From Pseudophaeomoniella oleicola (taxonomy: Eukaryota > Ascomycota > Eurotiomycetes > Phaeomoniellales > Phaeomoniellaceae), in contig QWDQ01000002.1 in the NCBI GenBank assembly GCA_003868215.1, forward strand, positions 248,001 through 312,000: a DNA stretch of 64,000 nucleotides. Direction: 5' to 3'. Positions 12,502 to 23,616 of the stretch are shown here, in pieces. Within the stretch, counting starts at the first letter, position 1. Each line of letters begins with the position of its first letter. The translations under genes and the position numbers were made by a program. The notes below the pieces were generated by a model. The model ran no database searches. It saw nothing but the letters and a program-made list of their open reading frames with translations, and was not told where the DNA came from.

Positions 12502-12766
12502 CATTTGTAGGGGGTAAGAACTGAGCAGAGGGTGGAGAGATATGAGGGGTTTCCCGTCTTATGTAGAAAAGTTACATATCTACCTTAGGTCTCTTACCCT
12601 TCCTGAGTAGTATATACTTTCTAAAACAAATTGTTTTGTTTGATCGCTTTCTTGGGAATTAGGTAGAATAGGTAGAGATGATCCTCCCCTGCCTTATGTA
12701 TGTGATTAAAAAGAATCTGTTGGTGCATTCATTGCGTCTTAATACTACATGTACATACTAGTAGAT

Positions 12767-12786
12767 ATCCATCCATCCATCCATCC
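12767..12786. repeat. (ATCC)5 microsatellite
   Basis: Five perfect ATCC units about 100 bases past the NDUFAF6 stop codon, in its 3' flank. Confidence 0.9.
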
Positions 12787-12884
12787 GTACACAAACACAA
12801 ATCACCAAAAAGCCAACAGAAGAACCTGGATGATTCTCACAAGACCCTCACCACCAAACCAATCATAACCTCTTGATCGATTTT

Positions 12885-14193
12885 CTAGAACGTACCTGCT
12901 CGAACAGCCCGCCAAGCTCTCCAGGGGACCCGCCAGTCCGCCATCGCTCTTGCGAGTCTGCGGTCGAAAATGTCAAAGTCGGCGGCTTCGAGGCGTTCGA
13001 GGAAAATTTGGGGGGGGATGGCGCCGGATTGGAGGACGCCGAGAGCAGACGGGTGGGTGTCGAGGTCTTGTTTGGGGTCGGTTGAGGATGAAGGGGTGGT
13101 GGAGTGGTGGTGGGAGTATTGGTGGTCGGGATCGGAGGCGTATTCGTAGGCGTGGTCGGGGGATTGGTCAGCGCGGATTTGTTTGAGGAGCGTGCGGGCG
13201 GTGATGAGGTGGTCGGAGGCACGAGTTGCGAGGGCGAAGGTGGCGTCGCGGAGGCCTGGGGCGGAAGGTCCGTGGGTGAAGATGTCCTGGTCACGGATAG
13301 AGTGTTGGGACAAAATGTCGAGGGGTAGCGTTATGGAGCCTTGTGATTGGTGGTGAGTGGAAGAGGCAGGATTATTGTGGTGGGATGGCGATGGGGACGG
13401 GAAAGCGATTAGTGGAAAGCCTCGGAGGACAGCGATTATGCCAGCGGCTTTGCCGATGTGGGAGGCCAGATGATCGAGGGTCAATGATTGAACAGGAATG
13501 GCGGATAGGGTAAGGTAGAGGAGCGTAGAGTACGTTGATTCCGCATAAGATTCGAGGTGGGAGACAGAAGGGAAAGGTGGATTGGTGAGGCGAGATTCTC
13601 TTGCGGCAATGAGACGATTGAACCATGCCTTCATACTGGATGGAGGGCCCTGCAGACCGGTGCGCCGGGTGGAGAGATCGTCGAGTGCACGAGCAAGAAG
13701 AATGGTAACAGGCTGGCCACGGGGTGGAGAGCCATCCAGAGTCGAGGTCACAGCCTGACGCCAGAATTGCATACGCATGGTGCCTACTGTTGGATGAGAG
13801 ACTGTGTCCGGAATGCGGGCGAGCTCAATGTTCAGCGCTCGGAGTGCAATGTGAAAGTCATGCAACTGCGGAGGCAGACAGTAAAGCATCGTATATGACG
13901 GAGAGTCGGATTTCCTGTGACGGGTCAGTACATGCTGTAGTAGACTTGCCACGATCATGATTCACGCACCTCAATAGGTCTGAGCAATATGACTTGGCTC
14001 TTTCGTATTCCTCTGTGGAAGTCATGGCCTGCCGAGGTTTGGACGTTGAAAAGTGCCGACTGTTGCTAGCTAGCCTTTCACCTCGCTGTATATAGCTCCA
14101 GCATCGACCACGCAGCGACTGAGTTACGCTCGACATATCTGTTACCCAGGAGGAAGGAAGTATAGTCTTCATATTGTAGAGGCGGTTCTGCAT
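12885..14193 (-). CDS. mitochondrial complex I assembly factor NDUFAF6-like (squalene/phytoene synthase fold)
   Basis: Two exons, 14193-13970 and 13914-12885, with a 55-bp intron (GTGCGT to CACAG). The product is about 417 residues. The N-terminus is Arg/Ser-rich with few acids and contains RHFSTSKPRQA, as expected of a mitochondrial presequence; in-frame ATGs at 14172 and 14136 are alternative starts. The body follows the squalene/phytoene synthase fold of NDUFAF6 (C8orf38), without clear Asp-rich catalytic motifs: YCSDLLRKSDSPSYTMLYC at the splice junction, then LHDFHIALRALNIELARI and MRMQFWRQAV, a YAESTYSTLLYLTL helix and GKAAGIIAVLRGFPLIA. The family acts in matrix-side assembly of NADH dehydrogenase. 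His/Ser/Pro-rich insertions near residues 230-245 and 315-350 look species-specific. The 3' half of the sense strand is strongly C-rich. Confidence 0.87.
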
Positions 14194-14600
14194 GGCACGA
14201 TACACTCAGAACAATGCGTAGATCCCTCTTAGACAGCAACAGGGGTTATGTTTAGTGGTGGTGGTATGAAAATCGACCTATCGCTGTGCTGTCGACATTT
14301 TTCAATGGGTGAAAACAATGAAGACGAAGGAATTTTGAGACGAATGACGATTACAATCTCCTATGGCCATTTCACCAGACCCCCCTTCAGATAGATCCCC
14401 TTTGCTGATTGAAGATGGATTATTTATCAATTACACGCGAGAATCTCAGCTTCCCTTGGACAGAATTATGTGATGCGCAGAAAATGACGATGAAGTTCTC
14501 GATGTGTTGTATCATCTCCTGTTCATAACTCACATAAAATAATAAACTTCCGTCCTTGTGATCAGCGGAAGCCTCCGCGATGTCGACGGTCAAAGTACTA
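14194..14600. other. intergenic upstream of NDUFAF6-like gene
   Basis: About 400 bases of ordinary composition between the NDUFAF6-like start and the transposon. It ends at the TA dinucleotide (14599-14600) that flanks the element. No gene was seen. Confidence 0.5.
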
Positions 14601-14642
14601 AGTCGCCCCACCAGGATTTGACGCAGCCCAGTTTTAACGCAC
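14601..14642 (+). repeat. left terminal inverted repeat of the RIP-mutated transposon
   Basis: 42 bp, pairing with 16407-16448 with one mismatch at position 12 (C here, T in the other copy). Five CpA dinucleotides are intact, unlike the interior, where CpA is nearly gone. Confidence 0.9.
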
Positions 14643-16406
14643 TAAAACCCTTAAAACGCCTGTATATTCGAAGCTATTAAACGAGGCCTATAATACATTA
14701 AATTTAAAAATTAAACATAAAACTATTTATAAACGTTAATTATATATTTTACGTAATACGTTAAAAGTCTTATTTATTATTCTTAATGATATAGATTTTT
14801 ATTTTAGTTTTTTTTTCTTTCTAAACTACGACGACGTTCTGTATAGTAATAAATTAAATATTAAAATTAATAATAATTTTTATATATTTTTTTATATTTT
14901 AAGATAAGACTAGCTTTATCTGAAAATCTATATAATTATAAATAATTTTTATTTTAATAATATTAAATAGACTAAAACCCTTCTAAATCTTATAAAAAAA
15001 TATAAATATAGATTTATTTAAAAATCTTATTTTTTTTAGGATCGTAATCGACGTCGTTAATTAATATATATTATATAATATATTCTAGTTTTTTTCTAGA
15101 GTTCGTTAAGCTTTAGAAAATATAATTAAAATAAAAATAATTATTTTAACTAATTTAAATTAAATCGTTATTATTAAGCGAGATCTATAGATTTTAATTA
15201 AATTAAAAAATAATAAATTATCTATTTTTTAATCGTTTCGAATATTATATTTATTAAGATTTTTTAAATTCGTTTTTTCGTATAATTAAACGAACTGGAT
15301 TTTCTTAATAAGATTTAAATTTGTGAAAATAATTATTTATATTAACTAGATTCTATAACGTTATTTAACGTTTAAAAAATAAATTAAATCCAAAAATTAT
15401 ATAACGTACGACGAATACGCAGAAAGATATAAGATTATAACGTTATTATATTTATATTTTTATATAAATTTAAAGATATAATGAGTCTTATATTTATTTA
15501 TAATTAATAAGATTAACGTAGGGTTTAACGACGACGAGATTTATAATAAAAAAATCATTTTAAATCAATTTAAAGCGATAACGTTAAAGATTTAATTATT
15601 CTTTAAAATCGTATAATATTAATTAAAAGTTTTTTTAATTAGAAATTAAATAAATTAAAGATTTTATCTTTTAAAAATAATTAAAGATTATAACCGGATT
15701 CCTGTCGTTTTAATTATTTTAATAATCATAATCCATTCCCGGTTTTAAGACGTTTTTATATAGATTTACGATTTATTAATTAACTTTAATATTTATTAAT
15801 TTTAATAAACATTCAGTGTTATATCTGTTTTATTTATATTATATATATCAGCAGGCTTTATAGAATTTTTAATAATCATTTTTTTAAATAAAATAAACTA
15901 TTTACGAAGTATTTTTAAATTTATATTATATATACGAACGGCGTTTAAGTTTTTACCTAAAATTATAAAAATTTTAGAATTATATTATTAAAAATATCTA
16001 AACTAGTTAATATTTAATGAAGATAAAAATAAAAAAACGTTATTAATTATTTAAATAACCCGTATTATATCTTATATTTAAATAGGAGTAAACGTATATT
16101 TTTAAATATTTAATTTTAATATTCATTTAGTAAACGAAATCTTTTATATAAATATTAATAATTATTAATTTTAATAATTTATAATAATATTAGAATGATT
16201 TTTTTTTTATATTATAAAATAATCTTATTTAAATCATAAGCCCTTACGCATTCACGAATTAACGTAAAATTATTAATTTAAAGAGTTAATAAAGCTTTTT
16301 AAATACTTTCTTTTTATAACTATATTTTAAGCTTTATTTTAATAGATTTTGATTAAAATATAGACGTTGTAATTTGGCTGTATTAAGGATTATTGAAGGT
16401 TGAAAG

Positions 16407-16448
16407 GTGCGTTAAAACTGGGCTGCGTCAAATCCTGATGGGGCGACT
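16407..16448 (-). repeat. right terminal inverted repeat of the RIP-mutated transposon
   Basis: Reverse complement of the left terminal repeat with one mismatch. It is followed by the TA target duplication at 16449-16450. Confidence 0.9.
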
Positions 16449-16597
16449 TACTCTCCACTATTAGAATAAGGCAGTTTAGTATACACATCATTAGATTCGC
16501 CTGTGAAAGAACAGAACAGGCATGGATTGGGTGGCCTGAAAGCTGCTCGTAGAGAAACCATACTGTTACGGCGGCATCTCAAGATCCCCAGGGGCCT

Positions 16598-17629
16598 TCA
16601 CTGACCCAAAAGCAAAGCACCCCTCTCTTTTCTCATCCGATTACTCCTTTTTATTATCTCACTATCGAAGACCCACCACCAATCTTTGAACACCTTTCTC
16701 CCGACCTCCCACCCGTCATCTATGTACGGGTCGTCGCCTTCAATCCTGACCCCTTCTTCCGTATCGTCTAAATCCGTCATGAAGTCCATGAGAGCCGTGG
16801 GGCTTCTGGCGGGCAGAGGTCGCATCTCAACAGGGCAATTTAGTGCAAGGATGAGTTTATTGCGAACGGTAGGCCAAGGAATGACGTCGATGAGAGGATG
16901 GTGAGGATAAGCAATCTGGTAACCTGTGGGCTGCAGGTTGGCCGGCAGGTGTGACCACTCGGATGGACAGACAATCTGGCCGACGAACGGGGAGATTGCA
17001 TCTGACGCCCAAATCGCATCCCCAATATTGAGATGCTGTACGATGGAATGGAAAAAGCTCACAATCTTGAGGTAGTGAGTCGGCAGATATGCTTCGTCAT
17101 AGAAAGATGCAGGTGTGGTGTACGTTGACACGGGAGCACGAAGCCTGCCGTGATCTGCGCTGGATACTATCCACGAGGCTGACTCTGGTGATGAAAATTC
17201 GCTCAACCCTTGAAGAGACATCAATGTCCTGCTATCCGAGCTGTCGTAAGATGTTGATGCCACGAGTTCTGGTAGATCTGAAATATCATCGTCCCCAGAG
17301 CCCAGCTGCCCAAGGGATGTCGCAGATGCCAGGGAGGAGCCAGACATGTGTGCTAAACCATCTTCTGCAAAAATAGCATGCTGATCTTGGTCTTCCATTT
17401 GAAAAGTCATCAATGCATCTTGAGCCGTGTACTCTGTCGTTGGGAGTACCTTTGCTTTCCCCGATGACGAGATTTTATCTTCCAATTTCTTCAATCGATC
17501 CGTTCTCCGTTGTCGATACCGTCTTTGTGCGAGGACGTTCAACACCCTTTTCCTTTCCGCCGCATTACCAAGACTGGGGATCGCGATATCTGGGGTCATA
17601 GGTTGGCGAGATTTCTTACGCGACGACAT
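16598..17629 (-). CDS. bZIP transcription factor with DUF3425 domain
   Basis: Intronless 343-residue protein with a clear ATG at 17629. The basic region lies at residues 24-50 and reads AERKRVLNVLAQRRYRQRR, the fungal bZIP DNA-contact signature (N-x-x-A-Q-R-R-Y-R-x-R). The following zipper is very short (RLKKLEDKI), as is common in this group. From about residue 185 the protein matches DUF3425: YLKIVSFFHSIVQHLNIGD, then a P-x-G-Y-Q-I-A-Y segment, HHPLIDVIPWPTVRNKLI and a Trp-rich end GWEVGRKVFKDWWWVF. Proteins of this architecture are nuclear regulators in filamentous fungi, several of them tied to stress or secondary metabolism; the targets of this one are unknown. The transposon sits just beyond its 3' end. 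Confidence 0.88.
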   Translation of the reverse strand: MSSRKKSRQPMTPDIAIPSLGNAAERKRVLNVLAQRRYRQRRTDRLKKLEDKISSSGKAKVLPTTEYTAQDALMTFQMEDQDQHAIFAEDGLAHMSGSSLASATSLGQLGSGDDDISDLPELVASTSYDSSDSRTLMSLQGLSEFSSPESASWIVSSADHGRLRAPVSTYTTPASFYDEAYLPTHYLKIVSFFHSIVQHLNIGDAIWASDAISPFVGQIVCPSEWSHLPANLQPTGYQIAYPHHPLIDVIPWPTVRNKLILALNCPVEMRPLPARSPTALMDFMTDLDDTEEGVRIEGDDPYIDDGWEVGRKVFKDWWWVFDSEIIKRSNRMRKERGALLLGQ

Positions 17630-18250
17630 GGTGGGTGGGAACCTTCAAAGATTCTGACACAAGGCCTGCGCTCTGGTAAAATTGCTACGAAGAGGCAACT
17701 TAGGGATTATCTTCGCAAGAGGTAAGAGAGAAGGAAACAGATAAGTTGTAAGTTGACCTTCACACGAGCGTCATCATGTATCCGCATCGGGAAGCAACAT
17801 AACGTTATGCTCATCCCGCCCCCACACGGCAGCCTAAATGAATGAGTCAGCGGGTTGATATACCCTCGATATGACACCGTCGTCACTTTCGGTTGGAAAT
17901 ATATCCTATCATTACAGAGACCGGAGAAGTGTACGGATATACAATATATACATTTCGAACCCTTGATCGAGGGAGGGACGAGAACAGCTAACCCGTTTAC
18001 CTCAACCTCCTTGCCGTCTTCCTAACGGCTGCGACATATCACTATAGGTCATAGTGTTGATGTTTTTCGATGATGGAGAGCTATGAGAACTGCTGTGATT
18101 TATGAAAGAGGATGAAAAAGGACGAAGGATAATAGGTGCTGCCTAATGGCTCGAGGTTAGGACATACTCATGGCGATTCAACGAGCCCTCTTGTGGATAT
18201 CTGATAATACGCCAAGGGCTCAGAGCATGGATTGTCGGCTGCTAGTAAAC
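17630..18250. other. intergenic upstream of the bZIP gene
   Basis: About 620 bases between two minus-strand genes: the bZIP upstream region and the 3' flank of the next gene. It contains a TGAGTCAGC sequence near 17842, which resembles an AP-1/bZIP site and could allow self-regulation; that is inference only. No gene was seen. Confidence 0.4.
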
Positions 18251-19980
18251 CTAGCCAACAAGAGCTGTACTCGCATCCATGTCTCCTGGGGCGTCCTTCC
18301 TGGCTGAGAGACCAGCCGAAGGAGCCTCGGATACCTTACGTCCCTCAGGAGTGCCGGTGGTTGATCGCTTCCTCTTACCATCGCAGACCCCTTCGGCCCC
18401 AGCTTTGACGATATTGACCCTGGACTGGCTGGCTTGGCTCGAGAGTCTCGAGCTGATGGCGCTCGCATCATTTTCCTTATTTGAGCCTTCTTTCTTGCTC
18501 CGCACAGAGTTCCCGTAGGATGCTGAACGAGCTTCTGCTGCAGCAGATGGTCGTGACGTGGCGCAACTCGCCAATTCCCCGGCGGGAGTGTTGGCAGGAG
18601 CTTGCGTTCCTTTGAGTGGACTTAAAGCCTCAACCAGCTCAGCAATAGCGGCATCATCAATATCCTGTACCACGGACGCAGGTTTATGCTCATAGCTAAC
18701 TCCAGTCATACCAGAGATTGCTCTACTGCTGTCCGAATCGCTGTGAGAGCGATAGTCTGGCATGGGAACGTCTTCGATAGATAACTTCTGAGACCATTTT
18801 GACCGCCTCGACCTCTCCGGCTGAAGTTGTAAGTCCACGAATGGATCAGCCATCGCTTCCAGGTCGGGCTGAATTGCACCACCCCACGAGATTGCCGGTG
18901 GAGGCATTGCTCTTGATTTCCATGTGACTTCCGTTGAGGCGGCATTGGCTTTGCTGGTACCCTCAGTGTGGCCTTGCCGGTTCGGTGAATGAGCGTGAGC
19001 ATCCTCATCATTGTCTTGATTGCAACGTATCCCGGGGGGAGGCGCAGCATAGGCCTGACGAGATGAAACCTGAGCCCACATAGTAGCATTCGGCCAGGCG
19101 ATTGCGGAGTATTCTAGCACATCTGTCGAAAAAGTAGGATCAGAACCTGTGAAGTAGGGTCGGACTTCATGTCTTCACTCACGTAGGGGGGCGTGCTGGA
19201 AGGAGAACGCGACGATGTCTTTGACCCTTTCAAAGGGTGGCGAGCGACGGAGTCTAGCGAAGCCCTCGGCAATCACCACACGAATCCTGCCTAACATCTC
19301 ACCGGCATCCCAGTGGCTTTGCTGAAGTATTTCCTGGTGAAAGAGAGGAAAGCGCAAAGCGTCTGGATTGCCATCTTTGTCTAGTTCTTCCAAAAGTCAG
19401 TGGCTCATCCGAACGACCCTGCGAGGCTCGCCTACGAGAGCTAGTATCTGGTACCAGAGGTTAGCTGAAGATCCACTGTCAAAGAGTAAGAAGACCACTT
19501 ACTGATCACTTGGGGCCAGTTCGACCGTAGATCAAAGATCGTCCCGCTGGCATGGAGTTAGTACGATTCGACCTTTATATCTAGAGCCATACCAGACAAA
19601 AAGCCCGTCTATGTAGATACGTGCTTCAAACACCACGGAGTCCTCGGGTTGCATGAGAGACTCAGTTGTACGAGAAGCTTTGAGTTTGTCCCATGTATGA
19701 ATAGAAATACGGAATGGTGCATTCTGCTGTGAGCTGGGCACGAAACAGGTCAGGACCGGTAGCTGAGTCAGAAGCCGGCTTTCGTTGGGATTGGCCAGAA
19801 CACTCAGTGGTGCAGTCGCCAGGAATGTCGACTCTGTGTCCAGATCAGCTTCTGACACAGGCGTATAGCCTGGAGACGCTCACCGTAGTCTCTCGTGACG
19901 AAGCATTGTGTTTTGAACTCTTGAACTGGAGTCTTTGAATCCTCAGGAAACAGCAAAACGTCCCAGTTCTGGTACCGCAT
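18251..19980 (-). CDS. conserved fungal protein of unknown function, five exons
   Basis: I infer exons 19980-19884, 19833-19593, 19546-19503, about 19380-19183 and 19122-18251, giving about 483 residues. The third intron boundary is the least sure: acceptors at 19387 and 19381 both keep frame. Intron 2 carries a perfect TACTAAC branch point. The N-terminal 230 residues look folded: MRYQNWDVLLFPEDSKTPVQ, then QEFKTQCFVTRDY, LPVLTCFVPS, FRISIHTWDK, DSVVFEARIYIDG, HQEILQQSHWDAGEMLGRI and PPFERVKDIVAFSFQHAPL. This reads like a beta-rich domain and recalls a family I have seen only as hypothetical in fungi. The rest is Ser/Ala/Glu-rich and probably disordered, with basic clusters (KKEGSNKEN, GKRKRS) that could be nuclear signals. 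I do not assign a function. It is divergent from the P450 gene. Confidence 0.72.
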
Positions 19981-20987
19981 GATGAAGACCTCCACTCTGT
20001 GCTAAGATCTGCGCGGCGTAAAGCACGAACAGCAGATAGAAGAGATGACAGCTCCAGTGCAGCAAGAGAGAAGGGAGAGACAGCGCTGAAGATGAGAGCA
20101 GGGCGATAACAAAACGATCAAATGACCGACGGAGATGATATCAAAGTAACGAATGCGAAGCAGATGTCAAGAACATCCTGCCGACTGCATCTCGAGATTC
20201 AGGCAGGTACGACTTGAGAACAGCACCGTGGAATGATACAATGGAGTTTGGAGGGAAGGAGCAGTGCCATCCTCGATCAAAGCTTCGATTTCATGTCAAG
20301 TCAATGTCTCGTGTGCCTATAGTATAGAGAAGGAAATCGTGCCTCGAAAGGCGGTCGGTCGCAGGCACTCTTGCACTTCCCGGCGAAGAAATGATCTTAG
20401 AGACCGAATGGAAGAGATTGCGGACAGAATCATCCTGTCCGTACATCTTTTGAGAGAATGACTGTCAGTACTGTCATCGTCATCCATGATCGAGGGAATG
20501 GAGTAGAAAATTGAAGTATTGTGTACAAATATCCGTACAGGCTGCCCACTCAGTCCAATTTAGTTAAACCTCGGCACATCTCACCGCTTGCTTCAACGCG
20601 ACTCGAGGCGAGACAAGGATTGAGAAGTGAGAATCTCTCCATGGCGTGATCTCGATCTTGAAGTCAACTGGATCTCATTCGTCGCTTAGATACTGGCCAC
20701 CGTAAATCGGGCCCCAAAAGTAGAAAAGTTGCCCATACTTAGGGCTGGCCCCCCGATTGTGTGTCACATTAAATCCAAAGAAACTGTCTTTCTAGCGAAC
20801 ATTGTTCATGTCCAATTTCGTCTATGTTCATGTCCTGACCGGTGTCATCTCGAGAGTGAATTGATTAAAGGCTGGCTTTGCGATCTTCACCTTTTCGTGA
20901 GGAGGAGCATTCGCCAGACTATTGAAAGACTACCCGAAATCTGCATATGGCAGTTGTGTCACTGGCGCTCATGGCCAACAGTCGACG
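19981..20987. promoter_or_regulatory. divergent promoter region, conserved unknown (-) / P450 (+)
   Basis: About 1.0 kb between two divergent start codons. Composition is ordinary. Short open frames have no recognisable product. I could not identify a specific regulatory site. Confidence 0.4.
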
Positions 20988-23034
20988 ATGGCTTCAATTC
21001 CGATGCTTAGTGTATCACTTTGGCAGTTTGCACTGTCGTTATTGATACTACTATATGTCGGGCGATCCGTCCGCAGCTTCTGGCGACTGCGGCACTTTCG
21101 AGGTCCAAGACTTGCGGCGTGGTCGAATCTATGGGTGATCAGAGTGGCCATTTCTGGCAGAGCGCATATGCAATATGCAGAAGCATGTCGTGTATATGGT
21201 AGGTCGTTCAATGCAAGAGCAAGACGTTCGCTGGCATATCTTTGATCATCGGCGCTCTGTCAACGGACTCTGGCTCTCTATCATCTCAATGCTTCAACTT
21301 CCGTGCTTCATCGGATGATGATGATAATGAGTATACTGCTCTACGACAGATACCCAAGTGTCAATGTTCATATTGTCAGCAACCGAGACGCACAGCTGAC
21401 TATGCTCCAGGTGAGACGGTCAGGATTGGACCTAATGCGCTGATGACCTGTAACGAGGACCTGATTCGGAAAATGAACGCTCCTCGCTCACCATATCGAC
21501 GAGGCGACTGGTACAAAGCATTCAAACTTGATGCTGACTGTGAAAATATCTTTTCCGAAACCGATGAAGAGCGACATCATGAGATGCGTCGCAAGAGGGC
21601 GTCGGCGGTATGTCTTGATCATCTTCCAGATCTCCTACAACTATACCTACCTTTGCATTTGTATCAATGACGTTGGCCGTCAGAGGAATTGAGAACCCTT
21701 TCTCAGGCTTCCTTTGTGCTCCGGTCCTATAGTCGGTCGCAGCTCCCACAAGTTCGACCAACCGCGCGATGTAACTGCAATTGATGTTCGTTGATGCTGA
21801 TATTACGGCAGTACTCTGGTAAAGAAAATCCGAAGCTGGAGCTGAGCATTGACGAAATCATCTGCTCCATGATCAACCTGATTGAAACGAAATATGTCAG
21901 TGATGAGAACATTCGCGTCAAACTGGATTTCGCACGACTGGCCAACTTCTATACTCTAGATGTCATCACTTCACTCTCGCTTAGCAAACCTTTGGGCTAC
22001 TTGGAGAATGATGAGGATATCTATGAATATTTGAAAACCATGGAAGATAATTTCCCGGTCATCACTTTCGTTTCCGCTGTTCCAGTGCTATCAAGAATTA
22101 TGCGAATGCACTGGTTCCAAAAACTAGCAATGCCCTCCGTAAAGGATAAGGCAGGACTGGGAAGAATCAAGGGGTATACTGACCAGAAAACTCTGAATAT
22201 GAAGGAAATGAAGTCTGACACTTAGCATAGGATCGCAAAGGATATCATATCTCGCCGCTTTGGTTCAGAAAAAGCAGTGTTTCAGGACATGATAGGGTCT
22301 TTCGTCAGACACGGATTGACACTTGAAGAGACAGCAGATGAATCTCTTTTGCAGATGTATGCTTAATACCTAGTCTCCCCACGTATTAGAGAACTAACGT
22401 TCGTGTTCAAAGCCTTGCCGGTTCTGACACTTCAGCAACCACAATCCGCATGGCCATGCTCCATATCATCTCTATCCCACAGGTCTATACACGTCTCGTG
22501 AATGAGCTCACCAAGACTAGGGGTCTCCCAGGGCTTTCATCCATAATTACTGATACTCAAGCTCAACGCCTTCCGTATCTGAATGCGTGTGTGAAGGAAT
22601 CCCTCCGACATACCCCGCCTGCAACAGGCATCTTTCCCAAAATCGTAGCTCCGGAAGGCGATAATCTGCCAGATGGGACCTACTTGCCGCCAGGTACCGA
22701 AGTAAGCACCTGCGTCATTGGCGTGCATTACAATTCTGCTATATATGGTCTTGACGCAGATGTCTTTCGACCAGAACGCTGGCTTGAAGCCACCCCTGAG
22801 CAACTGGTCCTCATGGACAGAACCCATGAATTAATTTTCGGATATGGTCGCTTCAAATGTCTGGGGGAACGGGTCGCCAGGATGGAGACACTGAAGGGTA
22901 TTGCTGAATTGATCAGAAGATACGAATGGCGGCTCTGCTATCCCGAGCACCCAATGGAGAAGAGTGTGAACCTGGGCTTGTTCATTCAGAAGGGTATGTG
23001 GGTTTATGTAGAGAAGAGAAAGACGCAGAAATAA
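20988..23034 (+). CDS. cytochrome P450 monooxygenase, pisatin-demethylase-like (CYP57-type)
   Basis: Five exons: 20988-21198, 21411-21607, 21812-22173, 22231-22356 and 22413-23034, about 505 residues. An N-terminal membrane anchor (LWQFALSLLILLYVG) and a basic stop-transfer region place it on the ER facing the cytosol. The conserved P450 parts are present: VRIGPNALMTC, SPYRRGDWYKAF, the I-helix AGSDTSATT at about residue 301, the ExxR motif KESLRH at about 359, FRPERWLEA, and the haem loop FGYGRFKCLGE with Cys at about 447. The order and wording of DMIGSFVRHGLTLEET, LPYLNACVKESLR and the C-terminal KGMWVYVEKR follow fungal pisatin-demethylase-like enzymes, some of which detoxify plant phenolics. 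The substrate is unknown. Intron 1 (212 bp) and intron 2 (204 bp) are unusually long for this window. The gene stands alone. Confidence 0.9.
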
Positions 23035-23616
23035 GAAGGACCTGAAGGCATGCCAACTTGCGGATGGACACGATCGAAGTGCAGTACAGTGCGCCCGTGT
23101 CCTGTGGGAACGGTCATCTAGTATATGAGATCTCCTTCCTGATATAACTTGGATATGATTATGACAATAATGATTATGATTGAAGGTACAAGAATCATGC
23201 ATCGAAATAGTACTGGGTAGATAAGAAATTGAGATGAGGAGAGGATACAATATCGGCACGCGCCTCACAGTTTTCTTGGACGCGTCGGAAGCAACCGCTA
23301 AGTACAACGACCTGAATTTCCGACTTGGTAGATCTTGTTCTGGCAACAAGCAAATGCTGTCACTATCAACATTGGAACCCTGGAAACGGCAACGCATATT
23401 ACATGTCGGAAGCAAAAGATGCACGTGAATATCACACCGGTACAAGTAGAGCAGACGAAAGGTGATGATTACGGTGTATCTTGAGGGATGGCTCGAAGAC
23501 CAAACTTGAAACAATAATTCCAACAGGTTCATCCTACCTGTTTGCTCGAGAGCAGGTTATCAAGAGTAGATTATTAGGGATCTGAGAGAGCTTCTCGAGT
23601 GGGGGACGTCGTCATC
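23035..23616. other. intergenic between P450 and APC4
   Basis: About 580 bases: the 3' flank of the P450 gene and the upstream region of APC4. An ACGCGT (MluI cell-cycle-box-like) site lies at 23280-23285, about 330 bases before the APC4 start. No gene was seen. Confidence 0.45.

Larger units (their letters stand above)
12044..12884. other. convergent 3' junction with simple-sequence tracts
   Basis: About 840 bases between the converging ends of the small disordered-protein gene (+) and the NDUFAF6 gene (-). It contains a GGCA/GGCG run near 12178-12200, (AT)7 at 12417-12430, (CTTT)5 at 12482-12501, (ATCC)5 at 12767-12786, and TAGGTA motifs near 12552-12675. No gene was seen. Confidence 0.6.
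14601..16448. mobile_element. RIP-mutated TIR DNA transposon, Tc1/mariner (Fot1/pogo-like) type
   Basis: A sharply bounded 1848-bp AT-rich island. It begins AGTCGCCCCACCAGGATTTG and ends with the reverse complement of nearly the same sequence. The terminal inverted repeats are 42 bp (14601-14642 and 16407-16448) with one mismatch. A TA dinucleotide flanks each end (14599-14600, 16449-16450), the duplication expected of Tc1/mariner elements, and the length suits Fot1/pogo relatives. Inside the repeats CpA and TpG are rare while TpA is abundant and CpG persists: the signature of RIP. No open frame of 60 codons remains, so the transposase is destroyed beyond recognition and the family call rests on ends, TA and length. 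It lies about 150 bp downstream of the bZIP gene's stop and disrupts no gene. Confidence 0.88.

Noticed and set aside
14643-16406. hidden genes or an AT-rich regulatory domain
   Set aside because: The sharp edges, terminal inverted repeats, TA duplication and CpA loss identify a RIPped transposon; no open frame survives.
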